This document shows positions 9,318 to 17,274 of a stretch of DNA of 64,000 nt, piece after piece; the first letter of the stretch is position 1; the number at the start of each line of letters is the position of its first letter. This DNA comes from Bacillus cabrialesii. GTDB lineage: Bacteria; Bacillota; Bacilli; Bacillales; Bacillaceae. Where the stretch lies: NCBI RefSeq assembly GCF_004124315.2, contig NZ_CP096889.1, positions 742,001 through 806,000 of the forward strand, in the 5' to 3' direction. The position numbers and the translations under genes are program-made. The notes beneath the pieces are model-generated. The model had not been told where the DNA came from and did no database searches. It worked only from the letters and a program-made list of their open reading frames with translations.

Positions 9318-10319
9318 GTGCATAAAGATATCAAAAAAATATTTCATGAAGATCAGGTTTTGGCAGAGGCTGTGGAGAAATACGGTTTCCCGAAAAGTCA
9401 GGTGCGTTTTCTGGCTGATGCGGAAAACTATGTATATGAATGCATGAAAGACAATCAATCTTATATTTTAAAGATCACCCATACCATTCGGAGATCTACT
9501 AATTACATGATGGGAGAGATGGAATGGATCCGTCACCTTGCAAAAGGCGGGCTTTCGGTTGCCAAACCCCTCCCGTCGCTGAGCGGAAAAGACGTTGAAG
9601 AAGTGCCGGACGGAAACGGCGGGGCATTTTTATTGAGAGTGTATGAGAAAGCGCCGGGGCGGAAAGTGGATGAACCGGACTGGAATGAAACGCTATTTTA
9701 TGAGCTTGGCAGATACACAGGCAGCATGCACAGCCTGACAAAAAGCTACAAACTGAGCAATCCCGATTTTAAAAGACAGGAATGGGATGAAGAGGAGCAA
9801 TTAAAGCTGAGAAAGTATGTGCCTGAAGATCAGACAAAGGTGTTTCAGCAAGCCGATTCGCTGATGAATGAACTGCGGCGGCTGCCGAAAAGCCGGGACA
9901 GCTACGGTTTGGTGCATGCGGATCTGCATCATGGCAATTTTCATTGGGATCATGGCAAAATCACAGCATTCGATTTTGACGATATCGGCTACAATTGGTT
10001 TATTAACGATATCAGCATTCTTCTCTACAATATACTGTGGTACCCAGTTGTGCCATATGAAGATAAAGCTGCGTTTACAGAGGAATTTATGACGCATTTT
10101 ATGAAAGGGTACTGGGAGGAAAATGATCTTGATCCTGCGTGGCTGACAAGGATACCTGATTTCCTCCGCCTTCGCCATATGCTGATTTACGGATTGTTGC
10201 ATCAGATGTTTGACCTTAACGCAATAGGAGAAGATGAAAAAGAAATGCTGGCCGGTTTCAGAAGAGATATAGAGAATGGCACACCGATCACAGCATTTGA
10301 TTTTTCTGTACTGGCATAG
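9318..10319 (+). CDS. yerI: YerI, aminoglycoside-phosphotransferase-fold kinase
   Basis: This 333-residue cytoplasmic protein has the APH/choline-kinase fold. The Brenner catalytic motif is HADLHHGNFHWDHG near residue 201, with the metal-binding DFDDIGYNWF about 15 residues later; the N-terminal lobe includes the lysine strand SYILKITHT. Related Bacillus proteins are annotated only as putative phosphotransferases acting on a small amine or alcohol, and the substrate cannot be inferred. The start is a GTG after AGGAAAGGAAG. A seven-codon ORF with a strong ribosome-binding site precedes it (9251-9274). A terminator follows. Confidence 0.85.
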   Translation: MHKDIKKIFHEDQVLAEAVEKYGFPKSQVRFLADAENYVYECMKDNQSYILKITHTIRRSTNYMMGEMEWIRHLAKGGLSVAKPLPSLSGKDVEEVPDGNGGAFLLRVYEKAPGRKVDEPDWNETLFYELGRYTGSMHSLTKSYKLSNPDFKRQEWDEEEQLKLRKYVPEDQTKVFQQADSLMNELRRLPKSRDSYGLVHADLHHGNFHWDHGKITAFDFDDIGYNWFINDISILLYNILWYPVVPYEDKAAFTEEFMTHFMKGYWEENDLDPAWLTRIPDFLRLRHMLIYGLLHQMFDLNAIGEDEKEMLAGFRRDIENGTPITAFDFSVLA

Positions 10320-10324
10320 ATAGA

Positions 10325-10358
10325 AAAAGCCAATGGGATTCATGTCCCATTGGCTTTT
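10325..10358. terminator. Bidirectional terminator between yerI and sapB
   Basis: AAAAGCCAATGGGA and TCCCATTGGCTTTT form a perfect 14-bp stem with a six-base loop between convergent genes. A and T runs on the two sides allow use in both directions. Confidence 0.92.
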
Positions 10359-11055
10359 ATAATGTATCACACTTTACGCCGACCACGCCTTCAATGTCTT
10401 TTATGTCATAGTAGACATCGGTCGTGTACCTGTTTTTATGGACGCGGACCTTCACTTCCATGATCGGAAATTCCTTTTCACCGAGGTCGTCGATCCGGAC
10501 GGAGTGTGTTTTGATATCTCTTCTTTTCATTTCTTTTAAAATCTCTGTCATTTTGTCTTTATCAGAAAGCGACATTCTGATACGGATGTCTTTTTCCTGC
10601 AGGCGGTCGGGACCGATTTTTCTGACGACCCATGGCAGAAATTCCACGCTGATCAAGATGAACAGAAGACTGACAAATGCTTCTTTATAAAACCCGGCTC
10701 CCGTTGCCAGCCCGAGCCCTGCTGCCCCCCAGATCATAGCCGATGTCGTCAGGCCGGAAATGACATCGTTGCTTTTCCGCAGGATGACACCGGCCCCGAT
10801 AAATCCGACGCCGGAGATGATTTGTGCCGGCAGACGCAGCGGATCCATCATGATGCGGTAGTATTTAGGGAAATGATATGCCGCATTAATACTGACGATC
10901 GTCAGCATGCATGAGCTGACGGCGATAACGATACAGGTTTTTAATCCGAGCGGCTTATTTTTTAATTCGCGCTCAAGCCCGATGACCATGCCAATCAACG
11001 TGGCAATGCCCAGTTTTAATAAAATATCAGGATCAATATACCAGCTCAACAGCAA
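10357..11055 (-). CDS. sapB: SapB, MgtC/SapB-family membrane protein
   Basis: This 232-residue membrane protein has four or five hydrophobic segments in the first 140 residues, including LGIATLIGMVIGLERELKNKPLGLKT, the hallmark MgtC/SapB helix pair, and RLPAQIISGVGFIGAGVI. The remaining roughly 90 residues form a soluble ACT-like tail (KTHSVRIDDLGEKEFPIMEVKVRV). MgtC proteins in other bacteria are linked to magnesium limitation and ATP synthase control; the B. subtilis protein is less well defined. The gene is followed on its own strand by the shared yerI/sapB terminator. Confidence 0.9.
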   Translation of the reverse strand: MLLSWYIDPDILLKLGIATLIGMVIGLERELKNKPLGLKTCIVIAVSSCMLTIVSINAAYHFPKYYRIMMDPLRLPAQIISGVGFIGAGVILRKSNDVISGLTTSAMIWGAAGLGLATGAGFYKEAFVSLLFILISVEFLPWVVRKIGPDRLQEKDIRIRMSLSDKDKMTEILKEMKRRDIKTHSVRIDDLGEKEFPIMEVKVRVHKNRYTTDVYYDIKDIEGVVGVKCDTL

Positions 11056-11125
11056 ATTCCCCCTTCTCTAAGGTGTTTTTAAATAAATATGATTTTCTCA
11101 CAGTATTTATAGCAAAACAAGAGCA

Positions 11126-11156
11126 CAAAAGCCACCAAGCGGTGCTTGATGGCTTA
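11126..11156 (-). terminator. Terminator after opuE
   Basis: On the minus strand AAGCCATCAAGC pairs with GCTTGGTGGCTT through one G-U wobble around a three-base loop, followed by a short T-run. It closes opuE just before sapB. Confidence 0.75.
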
Positions 11157-11160
11157 TTGT

Positions 11161-12639
11161 TTACTTTTTGCGCTTTAACAGCTTTTCCATAACACCAAAT
11201 AATCGGTAAGAGGCTTTTGCGGGACGCTTTGTAATCATGCTGACGATGATGCCGGCAATCATACTGAGGATAAACCCAGGGATGATTTCGTACACGCCGG
11301 TTGATTTTGCCAGGCCGGTTGTAATCCAGATCAACACGGTCGCAGCCCCGACAATCATCGCAGCTAGCGCGCCCCATTCGTTCATCCGCTTCCAATACAG
11401 GCTGAGCAGAATCGCAGGCCCGAAAGCTGAACCGAAGCCGGCCCAAGCATATCCGACCAAATCCAGAATGGTGCTGCTCGGATTCAATGATAAAAGAACC
11501 GCAATAACGGCGATCACTAACACGGACAGACGCCCGATCATGACCAATTCTTTATCGGAAGCTTTTCGTCTGAAAAACGTCCGGTATAAATCCTCTGTCA
11601 CAGCACTTGCTGTTACTAAGAGCTGCGAGGAGATGGAACTCATGATCGCAGCTAAAATTGCTGACAATAAGAATCCTGTAATTAAAGGGTGGAACAAGAT
11701 TTTAGAGAAGATAATGAATATCATCTCTGGATCTTTTACAGCAACTCCAAATTTATGCGCATAAGCAACACCGACCAAACCTGTCAAGACAGAACCGAGA
11801 ACTGAAATGATCATCCAGCTCATGCCGATTCGGCGCGCAGGCTTTAAATCTTTAATGTTTTTAATGGCCATAAATCGGACAATAATATGAGGCTGGCCGT
11901 AGTAGCCTAAGCCCCAGGCTAAATAGGAAATAATGCTAATGACGCTCGCGCCTTTAAAGATATCCAATAAATGTGGGTTAACAGCGCCGATTTCATGGAA
12001 AGTCGGAGCAACGCCGCCCACGTGGGTAAAAGCAACGATCGGCACAAGCACTAGTGCTGCAAACATGATCGCACCCTGCACGAAGTCAGTCAGACTGACA
12101 GCAAGGAAACCGCCAAATAGTGTGTATAATACGACAACAGCGGTAGTCAGAAGCAATCCTAATTTGTAATCCGCGCCAAAGGCAGATTCAAACAGCCGGC
12201 CGCCGGATACCATACCGGAAGAGGTATACAATGTGAAAAAGATCATGATGACCAAAGCGGATACGATTTTCAGCAGTGATGAAGAATGCTGGAATCGTTT
12301 ATCAAAGAAATCAGGAATCGTAATCGCATCATCCGCCGCTTCCGTATAAGCACGCAGCCTTGGCGCCAGCAGCAAGTAGTTTGAATACGCCCCGATTGTA
12401 AGACCTAAAGCAAGCCATAAAGTAGAAAGCCCTGTCGCAAACATCGCGCCGGGAACACCCATCAGCATCCATCCGCTCATATCCGCCGCGCCGGCAGATA
12501 ACGCAGTGACAAACGGTCCGAGGCCTCTTCCTCCAAGCATGTAATCATTGATGTCAGTGGTTTTCTTGAATGCATACCAGCCGATTAACAGCATGGCAAT
12601 AAAGTAAATTCCTAACGATATAATAATTTCAATACTCAC
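11161..12639 (-). CDS. opuE: OpuE, sodium-coupled proline transporter
   Basis: This 492-residue sodium:solute symporter has about 13 membrane segments. The signatures are visible: IGWYAFKKTTDINDYMLGGRGLGPFVTALSAGAADMSGWMLMGVPG at residues 20-65, FGGFLAVSLTDFVQGAIMF near 175 and YAWAGFGSAFGPAILLSLYW near 400. In B. subtilis OpuE imports proline as an osmoprotectant and is induced by high osmolarity from SigA and SigB promoters. It differs from PutP, which feeds proline catabolism; the assignment here relies on synteny (sapB-opuE-gatCAB) and overall similarity. The start follows AGAGAGGG on the minus strand. A long structured leader lies upstream. Confidence 0.92.
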   Translation of the reverse strand: MSIEIIISLGIYFIAMLLIGWYAFKKTTDINDYMLGGRGLGPFVTALSAGAADMSGWMLMGVPGAMFATGLSTLWLALGLTIGAYSNYLLLAPRLRAYTEAADDAITIPDFFDKRFQHSSSLLKIVSALVIMIFFTLYTSSGMVSGGRLFESAFGADYKLGLLLTTAVVVLYTLFGGFLAVSLTDFVQGAIMFAALVLVPIVAFTHVGGVAPTFHEIGAVNPHLLDIFKGASVISIISYLAWGLGYYGQPHIIVRFMAIKNIKDLKPARRIGMSWMIISVLGSVLTGLVGVAYAHKFGVAVKDPEMIFIIFSKILFHPLITGFLLSAILAAIMSSISSQLLVTASAVTEDLYRTFFRRKASDKELVMIGRLSVLVIAVIAVLLSLNPSSTILDLVGYAWAGFGSAFGPAILLSLYWKRMNEWGALAAMIVGAATVLIWITTGLAKSTGVYEIIPGFILSMIAGIIVSMITKRPAKASYRLFGVMEKLLKRKK

Positions 12640-12689
12640 GTTTTACCCTCTCTTCACTTCTAATAATGTTGCATCACCTCTCAAATTGA

Positions 12690-12830
12690 TGGTGCCAGTT
12701 AAGCAGCCTGGCTCAGTGCAAACCAAAAGAAATTCTTTTGCGGGTGCACTTGGTAACTTAACCTAACAAAGTATTCCCGGCCATTCAAGCGATGAAACCT
12801 CGATCATCAGAGGGAAATACCGACGTGAAC
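12690..12830 (-). promoter_or_regulatory. Structured leader or ncRNA upstream of opuE
   Basis: Between opuE and gatC lie two nested inverted-repeat modules. One pairs GTTAAG (12698-12703) with CTTAAC (12757-12762), inside which AGTGCA pairs with TGCACT and a small hairpin CAAAAG/CTTTTG sits at 12724-12740. The other pairs GTATTCCC (12771-12778) with GGGAAATAC (12812-12820) around a GATGA/TCATC hairpin. On the minus strand this would be in the opuE mRNA leader. I recognise no described riboswitch class. The opuE SigB promoter known from B. subtilis could not be located by eye. Confidence 0.5.
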
Positions 12831-12847
12831 CTAGAAGGGAATAAAGA

Positions 12848-12862
12848 ATAAAACGCTTTCAA
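12848..12862. promoter_or_regulatory. Possible cre-like site upstream of opuE
   Basis: On the minus strand TTGAAAGCGTTTTAT matches the CcpA consensus WTGNAANCGNWNNCW at all but one position. It lies about 210 bases before the opuE start. CcpA control of opuE is not something I can confirm. Confidence 0.3.
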
Positions 12863-12920
12863 AAAATAATTAAAGTAAAAATTTTCAGAAAAATATTTCG
12901 TTTCTCCTTTATCTCTTTTT

Positions 12921-12926
12921 AGTATA
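12921..12926 (-). promoter_or_regulatory. Possible opuE -10 element
   Basis: TATACT on the minus strand is a fair SigA -10 hexamer. No convincing -35 lies at normal spacing. If used, it gives an opuE leader of about 275 nt containing the structured region. Confidence 0.35.
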
Positions 12927-12977
12927 AAATATATAGGGTATTGTCTCGAAAACCCAGGCTCGACCTAAGGCGTTTTG

Positions 12978-13007
12978 TTGCTTTAAAGGGCTTGTTTTTG
13001 ATATGAT
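12978..13007 (+). promoter_or_regulatory. SigA promoter for gatCAB
   Basis: TTGCTT (12978-12983) and TATGAT (13002-13007) are separated by 18 bases. The predicted start is about 40 bases before gatC. Confidence 0.55.
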
Positions 13008-13051
13008 CAGTATTATATGACTTAACGGAGAAATATGTGGAGGTGGATCAT

Positions 13052-13342
13052 ATGTCACGAATTTCAATAGAAGAAGTAAAGCACGTTGCGCACCTTGCGA
13101 GACTTGCAATTACTGACGAAGAAGCAAAAATGTTCACTGAACAGCTTGACAGCATTATTTCATTTGCCGAGGAGCTTAATGAGGTTAACACAGACAATGT
13201 GGAGCCTACAACTCACGTGCTGAAAATGAAAAATGTCATGAGAGAAGATGAAGCGGGTAAAGGTCTTCCGGTTGAGGATGTCATGAAAAATGCGCCTGAC
13301 CATAAAGACGGCTATATTCGTGTGCCATCAATTTTGGACTAA
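13052..13342 (+). CDS. gatC: GatC, subunit of Asp/Glu-tRNA amidotransferase
   Basis: This 96-residue protein is the small scaffold subunit of GatCAB, which converts Glu-tRNA(Gln), and Asp-tRNA(Asn) where made, to the amide. The typical GatC sequence runs from ISIEEVKHVAHLARLAITDEE through QLDSIISFAEELNEVNTDNVEPTTH to the C-terminal AGKGLPVEDVMKNAPDHKDGYIRVPSIL, which wraps around GatA. The ATG at 13052 is preceded by GGAGGTGG at ideal distance, so the in-frame ATG at 13037 is not the start. It is the first gene of the gatCAB operon. Confidence 0.97.
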   Translation: MSRISIEEVKHVAHLARLAITDEEAKMFTEQLDSIISFAEELNEVNTDNVEPTTHVLKMKNVMREDEAGKGLPVEDVMKNAPDHKDGYIRVPSILD

Positions 13343-13357
13343 AGGAGGGACACAAGA

Positions 13358-14815
13358 ATGTCATTATTTGATCACAAAATCACAGAATTAAAACAGCTCA
13401 TACATAAAAAAGAGATTAAGATTTCTGATCTTGTTGACGAATCTTATAAACGCATCCAAGCGGTTGATGATAAGGTACAAGCCTTTTTGGCATTAGATGA
13501 AGAGAAAGCGCGCGCGTACGCGAAGGAGCTTGATGAGGCGGTAGACAGCCGTTCTGAACATGGTCTTCTTTTCGGTATGCCGATCGGCGTAAAAGATAAT
13601 ATCGTAACAAAAGGGCTGCGCACAACATGCTCCAGCAAAATTCTCGAAAACTTTGACCCGATCTACGATGCTACTGTCGTTCAGCGCCTTCAAGACGCTG
13701 AAGCGATCACAATCGGAAAATTGAACATGGACGAATTCGCCATGGGATCATCTACCGAAAACTCAGCTTACAAGCTGACGAAAAACCCTTGGAACCTAGA
13801 CACTGTTCCCGGCGGTTCTAGCGGCGGTTCAGCGGCTGCGGTTGCTGCGGGAGAAGTTCCGTTTTCACTTGGATCTGACACAGGCGGTTCCATCCGTCAG
13901 CCGGCATCTTTTTGCGGAGTTGTCGGATTAAAGCCTACATACGGACGCGTGTCCCGTTACGGGCTGGTCGCATTTGCGTCTTCATTAGACCAAATCGGGC
14001 CGATTACCCGTACGGTTGAGGACAACGCATTCTTGCTTCAAGCGATTTCCGGCGTAGACAAAATGGACGCCACAAGCGCAAATGTGGACGTGCCTGATTT
14101 TCTTTCTTCATTAACTGGCGACATCAAAGGATTGAAAATCGCTGTTCCAAAAGAATACCTTGGTGAAGGTGTCGGCAAAGAAGCGAGAGAATCTGTTCTT
14201 GCCGCGCTGAAAGTTCTTGAAGGCCTCGGCGCTACATGGGAAGAAGTGTCTTTACCGCACAGCAAATACGCGCTTGCGACATATTACCTGCTGTCTTCAT
14301 CTGAAGCGTCAGCCAACCTTGCACGCTTTGACGGCATCCGCTACGGCTACCGCACAGACAACGCGGAAAACCTGATCGACCTTTACAAGCAAACACGTTC
14401 AGAAGGCTTCGGCGATGAAGTGAAACGCCGCATCATGCTCGGAACGTTCGCTTTAAGCTCAGGCTACTACGATGCGTACTACAAAAAAGCGCAAAAAGTG
14501 CGTACGTTGATTAAAAAAGACTTCGAAGACGTATTTGAGAAATATGATGTTATTGTCGGACCGACGACACCGACACCTGCGTTTAAAATCGGTGAAAACA
14601 CGAAAGATCCGCTCACAATGTACGCAAACGATATCTTAACGATTCCTGTCAACCTTGCGGGCGTACCTGGAATCAGCGTGCCATGCGGATTAGCAGACGG
14701 ACTTCCGCTCGGCCTGCAAATCATCGGAAAACACTTTGATGAAAGCACTGTATACCGTGTTGCCCATGCATTTGAACAAGCGACAGACCATCATAAAGCA
14801 AAACCTGAATTGTAA
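13358..14815 (+). CDS. gatA: GatA, amidase subunit of GatCAB
   Basis: This 485-residue amidase-signature enzyme releases ammonia from glutamine for the GatB site. The Ser-cisSer-Lys triad is visible: Lys in PIGVKDNI near residue 79, and the two serines in GGSSGGSAAAVAAGEVPFSLGSDTGGSIRQPASFCG near 150-180. A strong AAAGGAGGG ribosome-binding site lies in the 15-base gap after gatC. Codon use is strongly adapted, as for gatB. Confidence 0.98.
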   Translation: MSLFDHKITELKQLIHKKEIKISDLVDESYKRIQAVDDKVQAFLALDEEKARAYAKELDEAVDSRSEHGLLFGMPIGVKDNIVTKGLRTTCSSKILENFDPIYDATVVQRLQDAEAITIGKLNMDEFAMGSSTENSAYKLTKNPWNLDTVPGGSSGGSAAAVAAGEVPFSLGSDTGGSIRQPASFCGVVGLKPTYGRVSRYGLVAFASSLDQIGPITRTVEDNAFLLQAISGVDKMDATSANVDVPDFLSSLTGDIKGLKIAVPKEYLGEGVGKEARESVLAALKVLEGLGATWEEVSLPHSKYALATYYLLSSSEASANLARFDGIRYGYRTDNAENLIDLYKQTRSEGFGDEVKRRIMLGTFALSSGYYDAYYKKAQKVRTLIKKDFEDVFEKYDVIVGPTTPTPAFKIGENTKDPLTMYANDILTIPVNLAGVPGISVPCGLADGLPLGLQIIGKHFDESTVYRVAHAFEQATDHHKAKPEL

Positions 14816-14828
14816 GGGGTGAAAAGAA

Positions 14829-16259
14829 TTGAACTTTGAAACGGTAATTGGACTTGAAGTCCACGTTGAGCTAAAAACAAAATCAAAAATTTTCTCAAGC
14901 TCTCCAACGCCATTCGGCGCGGAGGCGAATACTCAGACAAGCGTGATTGACCTCGGATATCCGGGCGTCCTGCCTGTTCTGAACAAAGAAGCCGTTGAAT
15001 TTGCAATGAAAGCCGCTATGGCGCTTAACTGTGAGATCGCAACGGATACGAAGTTTGACCGCAAAAACTATTTCTATCCGGACAACCCGAAAGCGTATCA
15101 GATTTCTCAATTTGATAAGCCAATCGGCGAAAACGGCTGGATCGAAATTGAAGTCGGCGGAAAAACAAAACGCATCGGCATCACACGCCTTCACCTAGAA
15201 GAGGATGCCGGAAAACTGACGCATACAGGCGACGGTTATTCTCTTGTTGACTTCAACCGTCAGGGAACACCGCTTGTTGAGATTGTATCTGAGCCGGATA
15301 TCCGCACGCCGGAAGAAGCGTACGCGTATCTTGAAAAGCTGAAATCCATCATCCAATATACAGGCGTTTCTGACTGTAAAATGGAAGAAGGTTCACTTCG
15401 CTGTGACGCCAATATCTCTCTTCGCCCGATCGGCCAAGAGGAATTCGGCACAAAAACAGAATTGAAAAACTTGAACTCCTTTGCGTTTGTTCAAAAAGGC
15501 CTTGAGCATGAAGAAAAACGCCAGGAACAGGTTCTTCTCTCTGGCGGCGTTATCCAGCAGGAAACACGCCGTTACGACGAAGCAACGAAGAAAACCATTC
15601 TCATGCGTGTCAAAGAGGGATCTGACGACTATCGTTACTTCCCAGAGCCAGACCTTGTCGAGCTCTACATTGATGACGAATGGAAGGAACGCGTAAAAGC
15701 AAGCATTCCTGAGCTTCCTGATGAGCGCCGCAAGCGTTATATCGATGAGCTTGGCTTGCCTGCATATGACGCGATGGTTCTGACGCTGACAAAAGAAATG
15801 GCTGATTTCTTTGAAGAAACCGTTCAAAAAGGCGCTGAAGCCAAACAAGCGTCCAACTGGCTAATGGGTGAAGTGTCAGCTTATCTGAACGCCGAGCAAA
15901 AAGAGCTTGCTGACGTTGCGCTGACACCTGAAGGCCTTGCCGGCATGATCAAATTGATTGAAAAAGGAACCATTTCTTCTAAGATCGCGAAGAAAGTGTT
16001 TAAAGAATTGATTGAAAAAGGCGGCGACGCTGAGAAGATTGTCAAAGAGAAAGGCCTCGTTCAGATTTCTGACGAAAGCGTGCTTCTGAAGCTTGTCACA
16101 GAAGCGCTTGACAATAACCCTCAATCAATCGAAGACTTTAAAAACGGGAAAGACCGCGCGATCGGCTTCCTTGTCGGACAGATTATGAAAGCGTCCAAAG
16201 GACAAGCCAACCCGCCGATGGTCAACAAAATCCTGCTTGAAGAAATTAAAAAACGCTAA
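14829..16259 (+). CDS. gatB: GatB, tRNA-binding kinase/transamidase subunit
   Basis: This 476-residue subunit phosphorylates the misacylated glutamate or aspartate on the tRNA and completes amidation. The family N-terminus (FETVIGLEVHVELKTKSKIFS) and the cradle residues RKNYFYPDNPKAYQISQFD and LEEDAGKL are present. The C-terminal YqeY-like helical tail recognises the tRNA. The start is a TTG after AAGGGGTGAAAAG, 13 bases past gatA. A strong terminator follows. Confidence 0.98.
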   Translation: MNFETVIGLEVHVELKTKSKIFSSSPTPFGAEANTQTSVIDLGYPGVLPVLNKEAVEFAMKAAMALNCEIATDTKFDRKNYFYPDNPKAYQISQFDKPIGENGWIEIEVGGKTKRIGITRLHLEEDAGKLTHTGDGYSLVDFNRQGTPLVEIVSEPDIRTPEEAYAYLEKLKSIIQYTGVSDCKMEEGSLRCDANISLRPIGQEEFGTKTELKNLNSFAFVQKGLEHEEKRQEQVLLSGGVIQQETRRYDEATKKTILMRVKEGSDDYRYFPEPDLVELYIDDEWKERVKASIPELPDERRKRYIDELGLPAYDAMVLTLTKEMADFFEETVQKGAEAKQASNWLMGEVSAYLNAEQKELADVALTPEGLAGMIKLIEKGTISSKIAKKVFKELIEKGGDAEKIVKEKGLVQISDESVLLKLVTEALDNNPQSIEDFKNGKDRAIGFLVGQIMKASKGQANPPMVNKILLEEIKKR

Positions 16260-16261
16260 TC

Positions 16262-16292
16262 AAAAAAGCAGCCCGCAGGGGCTGCTTTTTTT
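16262..16292. terminator. Bidirectional terminator between gatB and yerO
   Basis: AAAAAAGCAGCCC and GGGCTGCTTTTTT form a stem with a four-base loop and A/T runs on both sides. The flanking genes converge, so it probably serves both. Confidence 0.92.
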
Positions 16293-16294
16293 GG

Positions 16295-17143
16295 TCATAT
16301 CGAGATAAATATAGAAATCGAAGCCCGAAGCTTTTCAACTTCTTCGTCATTGCTCCCGGTTAAATTCGACAGCATGCCTTTAATAATCGGCTTGCGCGGC
16401 TTTTCCTGAGACAGTTCTTCTTCGATGACATCCAACGATACTGTGATATCCTCAGGCAGCGTGCTGTTTTCTTTCACCTTCTCAATGTCTTCAAGCAGCT
16501 GGTCTTTGCCAGCTGGCATCGGGCTGATAATGTCTTTGGGCACCATCGGATTGAGAGCTGAACGGCTCAGTCCTTGCACGAGGTCATCCAGTCTCTCCAT
16601 GATAAAGGCTGAGATTTCGTCTGCGTCGATGTTGAGCTCTCCGTTAAATACCATCACATTCATATAGGAATGCACAATGCCTCTTGCCATGATGGAAAGA
16701 TCTGCGACGTACCGCTCGATTCCTTCACCATAGGACGCCAGCAAGGCATTCCGGTACAGCTTATCCGTCTCCATGGTTACTTTATAAAAATATTGCTTGA
16801 TTTCTTGATTTTCCGGAATGATATTTTCGGTAAGCAAAAGAACGATAAAATCTTTATGATCGCGAAAATCTTCAAATTGCGCGCCAATTTGCTTTTTCAG
16901 CACTTCCTTAGGCGGTTTTCCGGCGAGATCCTCTTCTATATTCTTCATCTTTTTCATAGACATGCCGATGTAATATTCACAGGCGGATAACAGCAGCGCT
17001 TCTTTCGATTTGAAGTGCAAATAAAAAGCGCCCTTCGAGATGCCGCATTCACTGGCGATTTCCTGGATCGTCGTAGAGGCGAATCCTTTTTTCGCAAACA
17101 AATGAATGCTGGTTTTTATGATCTTCTCTTTTTTTTCATTCAT
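16295..17143 (-). CDS. yerO: YerO, TetR-family repressor of swrC
   Basis: This 282-residue regulator has a typical TetR helix-turn-helix at residues 8-50 (IIKTSIHLFAKKGFASTTIQEIASECGISKGAFYLHFKSKEALL). The long C-terminal part should form the ligand and dimerisation domain. The start chosen is the ATG at 17143, preceded by AAGGGGAAG; an upstream in-frame ATG would give 36 extra residues before the conserved domain and would overlap the swrC promoter. It is divergent from swrC, which in B. subtilis is reported to be controlled by YerO. Confidence 0.9.
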   Translation of the reverse strand: MNEKKEKIIKTSIHLFAKKGFASTTIQEIASECGISKGAFYLHFKSKEALLLSACEYYIGMSMKKMKNIEEDLAGKPPKEVLKKQIGAQFEDFRDHKDFIVLLLTENIIPENQEIKQYFYKVTMETDKLYRNALLASYGEGIERYVADLSIMARGIVHSYMNVMVFNGELNIDADEISAFIMERLDDLVQGLSRSALNPMVPKDIISPMPAGKDQLLEDIEKVKENSTLPEDITVSLDVIEEELSQEKPRKPIIKGMLSNLTGSNDEEVEKLRASISIFISI

Positions 17144-17197
17144 GACGTGCTTCCCCTTAATCCTTGAAAAATTTAGAAAAATTTTCTGGTATATGAG

Positions 17198-17227
17198 TTG
17201 ACGTTGTTGCGTTATAACGTTTAGTAT
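17198..17227 (+). promoter_or_regulatory. SigA promoter for swrC
   Basis: TTGACG (17198-17203) and TAGTAT (17222-17227) are separated by 18 bases. The spacer contains CGTTATAACG, a perfect 10-base palindrome. Confidence 0.6.
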
Positions 17228-17236
17228 TATATAGAA

Positions 17237-17250
17237 TGACCAGTCAGTCA
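17237..17250. promoter_or_regulatory. Possible YerO operator
   Basis: TGACCAGTCAGTCA is an imperfect inverted repeat of TGAC half-sites at the predicted swrC transcription start. Its size and location suit a TetR-family operator. The assignment to YerO is inferred from adjacency. Confidence 0.45.
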
Positions 17251-17274
17251 ATAAAAAATGTAATGGAGGATATG

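Noticed and set aside
11033..11446. Minus-strand ORF overlapping opuE
   Set aside because: It is an out-of-frame shadow of the opuE 3' end with no ribosome-binding site.
12690..12830. opuE leader considered as a T-box or c-di-AMP (ydaO) riboswitch
   Set aside because: There is no T-box sequence or terminator/antiterminator pair before opuE, and the conserved ydaO segments could not be matched. It is kept only as an unassigned structure.
12936..12942. GGGTATT considered as a SigB -10 element for gatCAB
   Set aside because: It has no GTTT at 12-14 bases upstream and a better SigA promoter lies nearer gatC.
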